This document shows positions 32,150 through 39,497 of a DNA stretch of 39,497 nt, piece by piece. Origin of the DNA: an uncultured Methanomassiliicoccales archaeon (lineage in GTDB: Archaea; Thermoplasmatota; Thermoplasmata; Methanomassiliicoccales; Methanomethylophilaceae). Location of the stretch: positions 1 through 39,497 of the forward strand of contig CAUFXM010000012.1 of the NCBI GenBank assembly GCA_959597175.1. Reading direction: 5' to 3'. The notes beneath the pieces are model-generated. The model was not told the origin of the DNA. It ran no database searches and was given only the letters and a program-made list of their open reading frames with translations. Each line of letters opens with the position of its first letter. Position 1 is the first letter of the stretch. Both the position numbers and the translations under genes were made by a program.

Positions 32150-34135
32150 TCACCAGATGGCGACGCGGTCCTCCGGTGCCAGCCACATCCCGTCACCCTC
32201 GGTCACGCCGAAGGCGTCGTGGAACTGCTGGAACTGCTGCACCGTCATGTTGACGCGGGCGCAGTCGGGAGGGTGGGAGTCTGTCTGGATCATGGCGTCG
32301 TAGCTCTCGGTCAGGGTGGTCGCCCAGAGCTCGGCGTACTCGAGGAACATCTGCTCGATGTCCAGCCCCCTGTCCTCCGCAAGATCGAGTGCCAGGGCCA
32401 TGCCGCCCATGTCCGCGATGACCTCGTCTATCACGATCGACGGGTCCATGGTGCGGTCGGGGGAGAGGGTGATGCCCGAGATGTATTCGGCGACGGCGGA
32501 GGCACGCTCCTGGAATGCCGCCATGTCTTCCTCGGTCCACCAGTTCTCCCTGGTGCCGTCGATGCCGTACTGGCTGCCGTGGGTGTCGAACCCGTGGGTT
32601 ATCTCGTGTCCTATGACCATGCCCAGCCTCCCGAGGACGCTCTCCTGGGACGCGTCGCTGTTGTAGTAGTACCCGTCCTGCAGGAAGGCCCAGCTCACGT
32701 ACACCCTGTTCATCGACGTGACGTGGATGGCGTTGGTGGTGTAGCTCTTCATGGGCCAGTACGGGGAGTCGATCTGTTCGCCGATCTGCGATGTCTTGCG
32801 GTCGGAGTAGTAGCTCTTCAGGGCGACGTAGTTGTCAAGGGCGTTCCCTCCCGAGGCCGACGGCAGGACGATGGACGAGAAGTCGAGGGCGTCGGGGCCG
32901 CCGACCGCTATGGTCATGGCCTCCAGCTTCTGCAGCGCGTACTGCTTCGTGGAGTCGGCCATCCAGTCCGCGGAGGATATCCTCTCCGCGAAGGCATCCT
33001 TCAGGTCGGCGAAGAGCTCCTGCACCAGGGCCTCGGCATCGGGATTGGAGGCGTGGTCGATGTACATCCTGTCGATCAGCTCCTGGAGGATGACGTCGGT
33101 GTTCAGGAGCATGGACCAGGACGTGGCCAGGTCCGTCCCTATGTAGGAGAGGTGCTCCTCCAGGAACTCCCCGCCCATGTAGGCGCTGGCCGCGTCCAGG
33201 GTGTTGCGGAGGATCATGGCCCTCAGCCCCTCGAAGTTCTCCTCGGTGTACAGGGAGTCGAGGTTCTGCAGCCATCCCATGTCGGTGACGGAGTAGGTGT
33301 CGCTCCCGTACCCGTAGGCCTCCAGGATGTCGGTCACGGGGAAGGACTGGATCATCTCGTCCAGCTGGGAGGAGGTGTACGGGTGGTAGATGTCCTCCAC
33401 GTCCGAGGAGGAGACGTTGGATGTGATGCCGGAGGCGATGGCGATCTCCATCGATGTCGCGGCGGCGTTCATCGCGTCGGCCTGCTCCTGCGTGTAGCCG
33501 ACGAGGATCAGCAGGTTGGCATAATGCTCGTTGGCGGATGCCATCAGCTGCTCCACATCGCCGCTAAGGTACAGCGAGGGGGAGGACAGCGTCAGGGACG
33601 AGTAGGAGATGTACGGGATGTAGACGTCGGAGACGTTGTCCAGCCCGGTCACCTCCATGTACATGAACGGGTCCGCGATGACGCAGCTCCCGCTTGTGAG
33701 ATAGTCGGTGAGGTCGGAGAGCGTCTGGGCCTCCATGAGACCGGAGATGTACGGCATCAGGTCGTCGACTCCGATCGTATCGCGCGTCGCCGTGTCCAGA
33801 TAGGCGGTCATGTACTGGGCGTAGACCGAGACGTTGGGGTCCCCGGGGTCGGTGACCACCAGGGAGACGATGTCTGTGAGCGCCTGGGTCGTGAGGCTCA
33901 CGATCGCCTAGTCCTGGGCCGCGGTGCCCTGGTGCGCGGAGATCCAATCCATGTTGGTGTTCAGGTAGAAGTCGTCCACCGCACTCGGGGCGGTGTCGGG
34001 AAGGTTGCCGACGAGGTTGGAGTAGGTCCACGTGGGACCGCTCCTGCCGTCATCGTCGTCGTACACCACATAGGTGAACGCGGCGCATACGATGATGGCC
34101 ACGGCGGCGACCGCCAGAAGACGTTTGTTGTCCAT
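32150..34135 (-). CDS. Membrane-anchored M13 (neprilysin-type) zinc metallopeptidase with in-frame TAG at codon 76
   Basis: Read through the TAG at 33908-33910, this encodes 661 residues, the normal size for family M13. Residues 5-26 form a signal anchor (LLAVAAVAIIVCAAF), so the catalytic part is outside the cell. The M13 start pattern DDFYLNTNMDW (about residues 54-64) lies before the TAG. The downstream frame continues with ALTDIVSLV. The zinc site HEITH (H510, E511, H514) and the third ligand region DEVIADMGG (E571, D575) are intact. Without read-through, the first piece is only 75 residues and the rest would lack export. The frame after TAG offers only a GTG (33901). UAG may be read as pyrrolysine; a nonsense mutation is the alternative. 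The gene ends in TGA. Confidence 0.82.
33889..33903 (-). promoter_or_regulatory. Hairpin directly 3' of the in-frame UAG (possible read-through element)
   Basis: Starting 4 nt after the UAG, the mRNA reads UCGUG-AGCCU-CACGA, a perfect 5-bp stem (7 bp on paper) with a 5-nt loop. A stem-loop 3' of UAG has been proposed (PYLIS) in Methanosarcina mtmB. Chance pairing is quite possible. Confidence 0.3.
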
Positions 34136-34234
34136 CTGTATGGGATGTCATTGGAGTTATGCGTTCAAATACATGCTGTGTCGTTCAACACACGTTAATG
34201 CCGTCACATATGTTCATCAATCAAGATTTAACAC

Positions 34235-34280
34235 AGACAATTGTCTATCGTAACGATGGGAACAGAATCCTTTATCTAGG
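34235..34280 (+). promoter_or_regulatory. pyrG promoter with AGACAATTGTCT palindrome
   Basis: A perfect 12-bp palindrome (34235-34246) lies about 23 bp before a TATA-like CCTTTATCTAGG (34269-34280). The pyrG ATG is at 34313. A palindrome just upstream of TATA is a typical archaeal activator or repressor position. Confidence 0.45.
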
Positions 34281-34312
34281 AAATCGCCGTACATCCAATC
34301 CCGTTGATTTGA

Positions 34313-35929
34313 ATGAAGTTGATTTTCGTCAGCGGAGGGGTGATCTCCGGCCTCGGCAAGGGGATCACAGCATCGTCCATAGGCAGGCTCCTGGAATCCC
34401 GCGGATTGAAGGTGTCCGCCATCAAGATCGACCCGTATCTGAACATAGACGCGGGGACCATGAACCCGTTCGAGCACGGCGAGGTCTACGTGCTTGACGA
34501 CGGCGGCGAGGTGGACCTGGACCTAGGCAACTACGAGAGGTTCATGGACCTCCACCTGACCAGGGACCACAACATCACCACGGGCAAGGTGTACCGCTCG
34601 GTCATCGAGAACGAGAGACGCGGGGAGTACCTTGGCAAGACCGTGCAGATCATCCCCCATGTGACCAACGAGATCAAGCGCAGGATAACGACCGTGGCCA
34701 GGGAGTCCGGTGCCGACGTGGTCATCGTCGAGCTGGGCGGGACCGTGGGGGACATGGAGTCCATGCCCTTCCTGGAGGCCGCCAGGCAGCTCGGGAGGGA
34801 CCTCGGGAGGGAGGAGAACGTCATGTTCGTCCACACCACCCTCATCCCGATCATGGGCTCAGTGGGGGAGGAGAAGACCAAGCCCACCCAGCACTCCGTG
34901 AAGGAGCTGATGTCCATAGGCATCAGGCCGGACATCATAGTCGGCAGGTGCTCCGAGCCCATATCGAACGCCGCCAGGGCGAAGATCGCCATGTTCTGCG
35001 ACGTGCCCGAGGAGGCGGTGATCTCCACACCCGATGCGAGGTCGATCTACGAGGTGCCCCTGAACCTGGAGAGACAGGGCGTGGCCGACTACATCATCGA
35101 CAAGATGAAGCTGGGTCCCATGACCACCAGGAGGGACATGGACTCGTGGGAGAGGTTCGTCAGCAGGGTGGTCAACCCCAAGAGGGAGGTCACCATCGCA
35201 CTGGTCGGGAAGTACACTGCCCTGGCGGACTCTTACCTGTCGCACCTGGAGGCCTTCACCCATGCCGGAGCGGCGAGAGAGTGCAAGGTCAGGATCAGGT
35301 TCATCGACTCCGACGACCTGCTGAAGGAGGATCCCGAGAAGCTCCTCGGAGGCGTCCACGGGGTCATCGTCCCCGGCGGGTTCGGGATCAGGGGTGTCGA
35401 GGGGAAGATCGTCGCGGCGCGGTACGCCAGGGAGAACATGGTACCGTTCCTGGGCGTCTGCCTCGGATTCCAGATAGCGACGATAGAGTTCTGCAGGCAC
35501 GTGCTGGGCCTGGAGATGGCCAGCAGCACGGAATTCGATCCCCAGACGCCCGACCCGGTGATCTGCATCATGGGCGAGCAGATTGGCGTCACCGACATGG
35601 GGGCGACCATGAGGCTGGGGGCCCAGGACGTGACGGTCGCGGAGGGCTCCAAGGCCCATGCCCTGTACGGCACCACACACATATCCGAGAGGCACAGGCA
35701 CAGGTACGAGGTGAACCCGGACTACATCCAGAGGATCGAGGATGCGGGATGGAGGTTCACCGGCAGGTCCGAATGCGGAACCAGGATGGAGATCGGGGAG
35801 CTGGACGGCCACCCCTACTTCGTCGCGTCCCAGTTCCACCCGGAGTTCAAGTCCAGACCGGGCTCGCCGTCGCCGCTCCACCAGGGGCTGGTGGACGCGG
35901 CCATAGCGTACATGGAAGGACAGAACTGA
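34313..35929 (+). CDS. pyrG: CTP synthase
   Basis: CTP synthase makes CTP from UTP with glutamine and ATP. The 538-residue protein has an N-terminal amidoligase domain with FVSGGVISGLGKGITASSIG and KIDPYLNIDAGTMNPFEHGE. A C-terminal class I glutamine amidotransferase domain follows from about residue 300, with VIVPGGFGIRGVEGK, the nucleophile Cys in FLGVCLGFQ, and the HPEF of the catalytic triad. It begins MKLIFVSGG. A hairpin terminator follows. Confidence 0.97.
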   Translation: MKLIFVSGGVISGLGKGITASSIGRLLESRGLKVSAIKIDPYLNIDAGTMNPFEHGEVYVLDDGGEVDLDLGNYERFMDLHLTRDHNITTGKVYRSVIENERRGEYLGKTVQIIPHVTNEIKRRITTVARESGADVVIVELGGTVGDMESMPFLEAARQLGRDLGREENVMFVHTTLIPIMGSVGEEKTKPTQHSVKELMSIGIRPDIIVGRCSEPISNAARAKIAMFCDVPEEAVISTPDARSIYEVPLNLERQGVADYIIDKMKLGPMTTRRDMDSWERFVSRVVNPKREVTIALVGKYTALADSYLSHLEAFTHAGAARECKVRIRFIDSDDLLKEDPEKLLGGVHGVIVPGGFGIRGVEGKIVAARYARENMVPFLGVCLGFQIATIEFCRHVLGLEMASSTEFDPQTPDPVICIMGEQIGVTDMGATMRLGAQDVTVAEGSKAHALYGTTHISERHRHRYEVNPDYIQRIEDAGWRFTGRSECGTRMEIGELDGHPYFVASQFHPEFKSRPGSPSPLHQGLVDAAIAYMEGQN

Positions 35930-35941
35930 TAATGAAAAAAA

Positions 35942-35960
35942 CCGGGGGATCATCCCCCGG
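35942..35960. terminator. Bidirectional terminator between pyrG and the repeat protein
   Basis: CCGGGGG-ATCAT-CCCCCGG is a perfect 7-bp stem. An A7-type run (35934-35941) lies on one side and an A/T stretch on the other. It separates two convergent genes and could serve both. Confidence 0.75.
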
Positions 35961-35969
35961 ATAAACTGT

Positions 35970-36584
35970 TTAGTGAGTGCTGACCAGATAAGTCAAATCT
36001 GCCTTCACAGGGCCATCAAAGGTGAACAGAACCATCGGCTGTCCTGTGGACAGCAGACCCATGGATGCCACATTGGCTCCCTCGAATGTCATCGTGAGGG
36101 CGTATGTGGTGTTACCCACTGTACCGATGAAATGACCGTTGGTTTCATCGTAATCCCACGTGATTCCCTGCGGACCCGTAACCATGATGCCTGCTCTTCC
36201 ATCGGAAGGGAGGGCGTTGTCGCCGACGTGGATGACAGACGAAGACCCCGCGGAATCCACGAGACGGAACGTCAGACCTGCTGCCGACATATTAGCGTTC
36301 AGTGAAAGGGCCCACTGTGCGTAGAGCGTCACATGTCCGTTCGACGGATAATCGATGTGGTCGCCGGGATTGTATGTTGTCCCAGAGCCGTCTGCAGCCG
36401 TGTTCCAGCTGATGAATACCCTCCCATCGTAAGTGAAGAAGTTACGATCCACGGTGTTGGATGTGTCGCTGACAGTCGTGCTTCCGTCAAAGTCGACACC
36501 TCCGTTCCCATCGTAGACAACTCCGATTACGTTGGGCTCGTCGTCGTTGTTCAATCCGACGGCGGCCACCGCGGCCACCACCAC
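35970..36584 (-). CDS. Secreted protein with Listeria-Bacteroides (Flg_new) repeat; 5' end apparently frameshifted
   Basis: The 204-residue open part shows a Flg_new type repeat (VFISWNTAADGSGTTYNPGD ... HVTLYAQW), a surface module frequent in gut-associated methanogens and Firmicutes. The only start in this frame is GTG at 36584, inside the membrane-anchor region. Read upstream, the frame encodes a good anchor (HEHKVLVGIVAVIIVVVAAVAAV) but has no start codon before an in-frame stop. An ATG at 36623-36625, well placed 23 nt after a TATA box, is out by one base. A single lost base in an A-run near 36620 explains this. It ends in TAA. The C-terminal half is of unknown function. Confidence 0.65.
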   Translation of the reverse strand: MVVAAVAAVGLNNDDEPNVIGVVYDGNGGVDFDGSTTVSDTSNTVDRNFFTYDGRVFISWNTAADGSGTTYNPGDHIDYPSNGHVTLYAQWALSLNANMSAAGLTFRLVDSAGSSSVIHVGDNALPSDGRAGIMVTGPQGITWDYDETNGHFIGTVGNTTYALTMTFEGANVASMGLLSTGQPMVLFTFDGPVKADLTYLVSTH

Positions 36585-36648
36585 GATGATGACAGCGACG
36601 ATTCCTACGAGAACCTTGTGTTCATGCTCTGTGCATCCCGCTCCTGGC

Positions 36649-36659
36649 TATTTATAACA
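36649..36659 (-). promoter_or_regulatory. TATA box of the repeat protein
   Basis: The minus strand reads TTATAAATAG, about 23 nt before the ATG at 36625. This supports that ATG as the ancestral, leaderless start and so the frameshift explanation. Confidence 0.5.
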
Positions 36660-36763
36660 GACAGATGCCAGGCACGTCCGGACGGAACCTTCTGGCATGC
36701 CGCCCGGAGGATGCTGGCTAGGCCTCTGAGGTGGGCGTCGGAACGTGTCGCGCAGATGCATTC

Positions 36764-36794
36764 TTACGCGCGCGTAATACAAGCCTTTATAAGC
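36764..36794 (+). promoter_or_regulatory. aIF2beta promoter with palindrome TTACGCGCGCGTAA
   Basis: A perfect 14-bp palindrome (36764-36777) lies 7 bp before the TATA box CTTTATAAGC (36785-36794). The aIF2beta ATG is at 36826. The site could bind a regulator of the translation genes. Confidence 0.5.
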
Positions 36795-36825
36795 AGAGCC
36801 ATGATAGCCGCGTCAGGCGATAGAG

Positions 36826-37461
36826 ATGTCCGACGAAGACGATTACATGGCGCTCCTCAACAGAGCTAAGATTGCATGCCCCGAGACGATCGAGAACCAC
36901 GAGAGGTTCGAGATCCCCGAGCTGGACATCCTCCAGGAGGGCAAGATCACCGTCTTCAGGAACTTCATCGATGTGACGGACAAGCTCAGGCGCGACCCCC
37001 AGCACGTCCTCCAGTTCCTCCTCAAGGAGCTGGGAGCGCCCGGCAACGTGGAGGGCCGCAGAGCCGTCTTCAAGGCAAAGATCAACCCATCCGTCATCAA
37101 CGACAAGATCCAGGTGTACACCGAGACCTACGTCATCTGCTCTGAGTGCGGGCTCCCCGACACCAAGATGGTCAGGGAGGACAGGACGCTCATGCTGGAG
37201 TGCGAGGCATGCGGTGCCCGCAGGCCCATCACCGTCAGGAAATCGGTGAGGGCGGACACCGCCAACACCCTCCGCGAGGGCGACATCATCGAGCTCCAGA
37301 TCACCGACGTGGGGAAGAAGGGCGACGGGACCGGCAAGTTCTACGACTACCTCGTGGTCGTCCCTGGAACCGTCAAGGGCACCAAGGTCCACGCCAAGAT
37401 CTCCAAGATCTCCGCCAAGACGGCCTTCGCCGTCCCGACCACAGAGCCCTGCACCCGCTGA
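36826..37461 (+). CDS. Translation initiation factor aIF2 beta subunit with TRAM domain
   Basis: aIF2beta is part of the heterotrimer that brings initiator tRNA to the small subunit. The 211-residue protein has the family's alpha-beta core (RRDPQHVLQFLLKELGAPGN), then a zinc ribbon CSECGLPD ... CEACGARR, and an added C-terminal TRAM-like RNA-binding domain (about residues 150-205, LREGDIIELQITDVGKKGDG). Some methanogens have the same extension. The stop and the next start share a base (TGATG). Confidence 0.93.
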   Translation: MSDEDDYMALLNRAKIACPETIENHERFEIPELDILQEGKITVFRNFIDVTDKLRRDPQHVLQFLLKELGAPGNVEGRRAVFKAKINPSVINDKIQVYTETYVICSECGLPDTKMVREDRTLMLECEACGARRPITVRKSVRADTANTLREGDIIELQITDVGKKGDGTGKFYDYLVVVPGTVKGTKVHAKISKISAKTAFAVPTTEPCTR

Positions 37462-38693
37462 TGAGGTACTACGTCGAGTCCTACGGATGCACCATGAACT
37501 TCGGCGAGGGCCGCGGGCTCTCCGAGGACATGGCATCCCTGGGACACGTCCCCGCCCCTTCCGCCGAGGAGGCGGACATCGTCGTCCTGAACACGTGCAC
37601 GGTGGTGGAGACCACCGAGAAGCGCATGCTGTCCAGGATCTCGGAGCTTAAGAGGCAGGGGAAGAGGGTCGTGGTCACGGGGTGCATGGCCAAGGTGCAG
37701 CCACAACGTGTCTCCATCCGCCTCCCCGACTCCCCCATAATCCCCCCGGAAGACTACGGGACTTTCCGCGAGAGGATGTCGGACAAGTTCGGTTGCGCGG
37801 GGACACCCGTCATCCTGGAGTCGACCACCGACGCCATCCTGCCCATAGCCCAGGGCTGCAACGGCCACTGCTCCTACTGCATCACCAAGTTCGCCAGGGG
37901 TGACCTCAGGAGCTATCCGCCCGATTCGCTTCTGAGCAGGTTCGACTCGTTCCTCGGAAGCGGTTCGAAGGAGATACTGGTCACCGCCCAGGACACCTCC
38001 AGCTACGGATCGGACATAGGGACGGACGTTGTGTCTCTGATATGTTCGATGCTCGAAAGGGAGGGCGAATTCAGGATCAGGTTGGGCATGACCAACCCCG
38101 ACAGCCTGGCCAGGGTCGCCGAGGGGGTCACGCAGCTGATGGATGACGACCGTCTCTACAGGTTCGTGCACATACCGGTCCAGAGCGGCAGCGATGCCGT
38201 CCTTAGGGGGATGCGTCGCAAGTACACGGTCGAGGGTTTCCTCGAGCTCGTAGACGACCTGCGCTCGGCGGTCCCGGACATCAGCATCGCCACGGATCTG
38301 ATCTGCGGGTTCCCGGGGGAGACCGACGAGGACCACATGAGGAGCGTCGACCTGATCAGGCGGCTCAGAGCGGACACGGTGAACATCACCCGCTTCTCCG
38401 CACGCCCCGGCACTGCCGCGGCATCCATGGAGCAGGTCCACGGCAGGATCTCCGCCGAAAGGTCCGCCGAGCTCACCAAGGTCAAGAACGACACCGAGAG
38501 GGACGTCAACTCGGGCCTGGTCGGTGGGACCTACCGCTCACTGGCCACCGAGGTCGGGAAGGAGGGTACGATCCTCCGCACCGGCAACTACAGACCCGTG
38601 GTCGTCCGTGAGGACGTCCCCCTTGGGACGTTCGTCGATGTGGAGGTCACGGACTGCATGCCCACGTACCTCATCGGCCGCATTGCAAACTGA
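37461..38693 (+). CDS. tRNA (t6A37) methylthiotransferase, archaeal CDKAL1/MtaB-like
   Basis: This radical SAM enzyme adds a methylthio group to t6A37 of tRNAs that read A-starting codons. The 410-residue protein has three parts. The N-terminal UPF0004 domain has Cys in ESYGCTMNFGE, LNTCTVV and VTGCMAK. The radical SAM CX3CX2C is in GCNGHCSYCITKFARG. The C-terminal TRAM domain is about 60 residues (TEVGKEGTILRTGNYRPVVV). It follows aIF2beta with a 1-nt overlap. The pairing of two TRAM-bearing translation proteins is notable. Confidence 0.92.
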   Translation: MRYYVESYGCTMNFGEGRGLSEDMASLGHVPAPSAEEADIVVLNTCTVVETTEKRMLSRISELKRQGKRVVVTGCMAKVQPQRVSIRLPDSPIIPPEDYGTFRERMSDKFGCAGTPVILESTTDAILPIAQGCNGHCSYCITKFARGDLRSYPPDSLLSRFDSFLGSGSKEILVTAQDTSSYGSDIGTDVVSLICSMLEREGEFRIRLGMTNPDSLARVAEGVTQLMDDDRLYRFVHIPVQSGSDAVLRGMRRKYTVEGFLELVDDLRSAVPDISIATDLICGFPGETDEDHMRSVDLIRRLRADTVNITRFSARPGTAAASMEQVHGRISAERSAELTKVKNDTERDVNSGLVGGTYRSLATEVGKEGTILRTGNYRPVVVREDVPLGTFVDVEVTDCMPTYLIGRIAN

Positions 38694-38702
38694 ATTATAG
38701 GC
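38692..38702 (+). promoter_or_regulatory. TATA box of tRNA-Gln
   Basis: TGAATTATAGG overlaps the stop codon of the methylthiotransferase gene and lies about 26 nt before the tRNA 5' end. Confidence 0.5.
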
Positions 38703-38723
38703 CGAGTCCTTCTGGCGTCTCGC

Positions 38724-38799
38724 AGTCCCGTAGTGTAGTGGTCAATCATGCCGGCCTTTGGAGCCAGCGACTCCGGTTCGAACCCGGACGGGACTACCA
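38724..38799 (+). tRNA. tRNA-Gln (UUG), CCA encoded
   Basis: This is a 76-nt cloverleaf with acceptor AGTCCCG/CGGGACT, T arm TCCGG-TTCGAAC-CCGGA, anticodon loop CTTTGGA (anticodon TTG) and encoded CCA. The anticodon stem CCGGC/GCCAG has one C-A mismatch at the 28:42 pair, and the D stem has only three pairs. It is otherwise normal. Confidence 0.9.
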
Positions 38800-38801
38800 T
38801 C

Positions 38802-39275
38802 TCACCGACCCGACGTGAGGAACCTCTCCATCGGATCCAGATATCCCTCGTCGAAGAAGCTCCCGCCCCCCATCATGGCGTCGAACACGGGCTTGTTGTG
38901 TTCGTTCAGACCCTTCAGCTTCATCATCACCGAGACTGCCAGGAGTATCCCCTTGTCGAGGATGCCCAGCCTCGTGCGGTCGATCCACCCGCGCATGTAG
39001 TAGATCGGCGCCTTGATCCCATTCCTGTCAGCGACGGCGGATTTCTGGAAGCGGCCGACATCGTCCAATCCGACCACTCCGACGGCGACCAGGCGCGATC
39101 TGTCCACACGGTCGATCCCGACGACGACGTCGCTGCGCAGCCACCCGAAGAACACTATGCTCTCGCCCTCCGGTTGGTCCCCCAGCTGGTACATCGGAAT
39201 GCCTGTCCTTGATGACAGGATCTCTGCATACTTCCGGGACGATCCGGACTTGGAGGAATAGACGATGATGGTCAT
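38802..39275 (-). CDS. Flavodoxin-like domain protein
   Basis: This 157-residue protein has a flavodoxin fold: IIVYSSKSGSSRKYAEIL for the FMN phosphate loop at the N-terminus, then SIVFFGWLRSDVVVG, then VAVGVVGLDD. It resembles short flavodoxin-domain proteins of the Flavodoxin_5 kind. The partner is unknown. It ends 3 nt past tRNA-Gln on the opposite strand, with a TATA-like element at about 39301-39312. Confidence 0.8.
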   Translation of the reverse strand: MTIIVYSSKSGSSRKYAEILSSRTGIPMYQLGDQPEGESIVFFGWLRSDVVVGIDRVDRSRLVAVGVVGLDDVGRFQKSAVADRNGIKAPIYYMRGWIDRTRLGILDKGILLAVSVMMKLKGLNEHNKPVFDAMMGGGSFFDEGYLDPMERFLTSGR

Positions 39276-39364
39276 TGTGATGAAGAACTGTGAAACAAGC
39301 GATGATAAAAGAAGTGACGTTCGATGCTACGTTTAGTGCATGGTAAGCTGCCAAGGAATTGCCG

Positions 39365-39439
39365 GGAAACTCGCTCGGAGTTTCCTTGCAATGTGTACTT
39401 TGCAGTACAGGTGTGAGGGTGGGGTATGAACCCCACCCT
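39365..39439 (-). terminator. Hairpins downstream of 16S rRNA
   Basis: Immediately 3' of 16S, AGGGTGGGG/CCCCACCCT (39416-39439, 6-nt loop) is a perfect 9-bp stem. GTAC/GTAC (39396-39409) follows, then GGAAACTC/GAGTTTCC (39365-39385), a perfect 8-bp stem. They may be terminator or processing elements; there is no 23S or tRNA-Ala spacer here. Confidence 0.5.
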
Positions 39440-39443
39440 GCTT

Positions 39444-39497
39444 AGGAGGTGATCCATCTGCAGGTTCCCCTACAGATACCTTGTTACGACTTAACCT
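39444..39497 (-). rRNA. 16S rRNA, 3' end (partial)
   Basis: The minus strand reads the universal 16S tail: GTCGTAACAAGGTATCTGTA, then a conserved helix, then GGATCACCTCCT. The gene continues beyond the window. The terminal CCTCC is the anti-Shine-Dalgarno, matching the GGAGG and GGTGA sites seen before several genes here. No 23S follows on this side. Confidence 0.97.

Noticed and set aside
33889..33901. GTG at 33901 as the true start of the peptidase
   Set aside because: It would leave a protein without signal anchor or M13 N-terminal motif, while an excellent in-frame signal-anchored 5' part lies directly upstream.
32051..34198. 715-codon plus-strand frame opposite the M13 peptidase
   Set aside because: It is an antisense shadow rich in Val, Gly, His and Arg. 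Its continuity across 33908 does not bear on the amber reading.
1..39497. CRISPR array, transposon or prophage
   Set aside because: I saw no regular repeat-spacer array, no transposase or integrase, and no att-like duplication at the tRNA genes.

Overview
This window is archaeal and most likely from a methanogen of the order Methanomassiliicoccales (class Thermoplasmata). The support is a 16S rRNA 3' end with an ACCUCCU tail, archaeal uS12/uS7/EF-2/EF-1alpha/uS10, aIF2beta, the archaeal first two shikimate steps (ADTH synthase and type II dehydroquinate synthase), a GHMP-type shikimate kinase, a DUF61 protein, and TATA boxes about 25 nt upstream of leaderless starts. The 16S gene is followed by hairpins and a flavodoxin gene rather than by 23S, as in Thermoplasmata with dispersed rRNA genes. 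The order-level assignment is an inference.

The most striking observation concerns UAG. Two otherwise intact genes are each split by one in-frame TAG: a DUF234-type archaeal AAA ATPase (TAG at 2600-2602) and a membrane-anchored M13 zinc metallopeptidase (minus strand, TAG at 33908-33910). None of the 31 protein genes I called ends in TAG (28 TGA, 3 TAA). This fits a genome where UAG is rare and read as pyrrolysine, as known for Methanomassiliicoccales methylamine methyltransferases. No pyl genes lie in the window, so pyrrolysine insertion in these two proteins is a hypothesis. Two independent nonsense mutations remain the alternative.

Layout: 1-491 holds no convincing protein gene but has diverged tandem units of about 126-129 nt, each with a TATA box; they may be tandem small-RNA genes on the minus strand. 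DUF61 (minus) and nifB (plus) are divergent. Next come the amber ATPase, a short bacterial-type alanyl-tRNA synthetase coupled to a DHA2-type MFS transporter, a convergent AlbA/Schlafen-domain regulator with 12-bp repeats in its promoter or leader, an ATP-grasp ligase, and tRNA-Ala(UGC).

Positions 10663-17993 carry a compact aromatic amino acid operon: aroA', aroB', fused aroD-aroE, GHMP shikimate kinase, aroA, aroC, and a chorismate mutase-prephenate dehydrogenase fusion. Together they run from ADTH formation to 4-hydroxyphenylpyruvate. A convergent FGGY sugar kinase, two PH-like membrane proteins and ilvD follow.

Positions 23860-28837 (minus) are the str-type translation cluster: uS12, uS7, EF-2, EF-1alpha, uS10, with a structured leader before uS12. 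Then come an aminotransferase coupled to a 628-residue protein of unknown function, the amber M13 peptidase, CTP synthase, a surface-repeat protein with a suspicious start, aIF2beta coupled to an archaeal tRNA methylthiotransferase, tRNA-Gln(UUG), a flavodoxin, and the 3' end of 16S rRNA on the minus strand.
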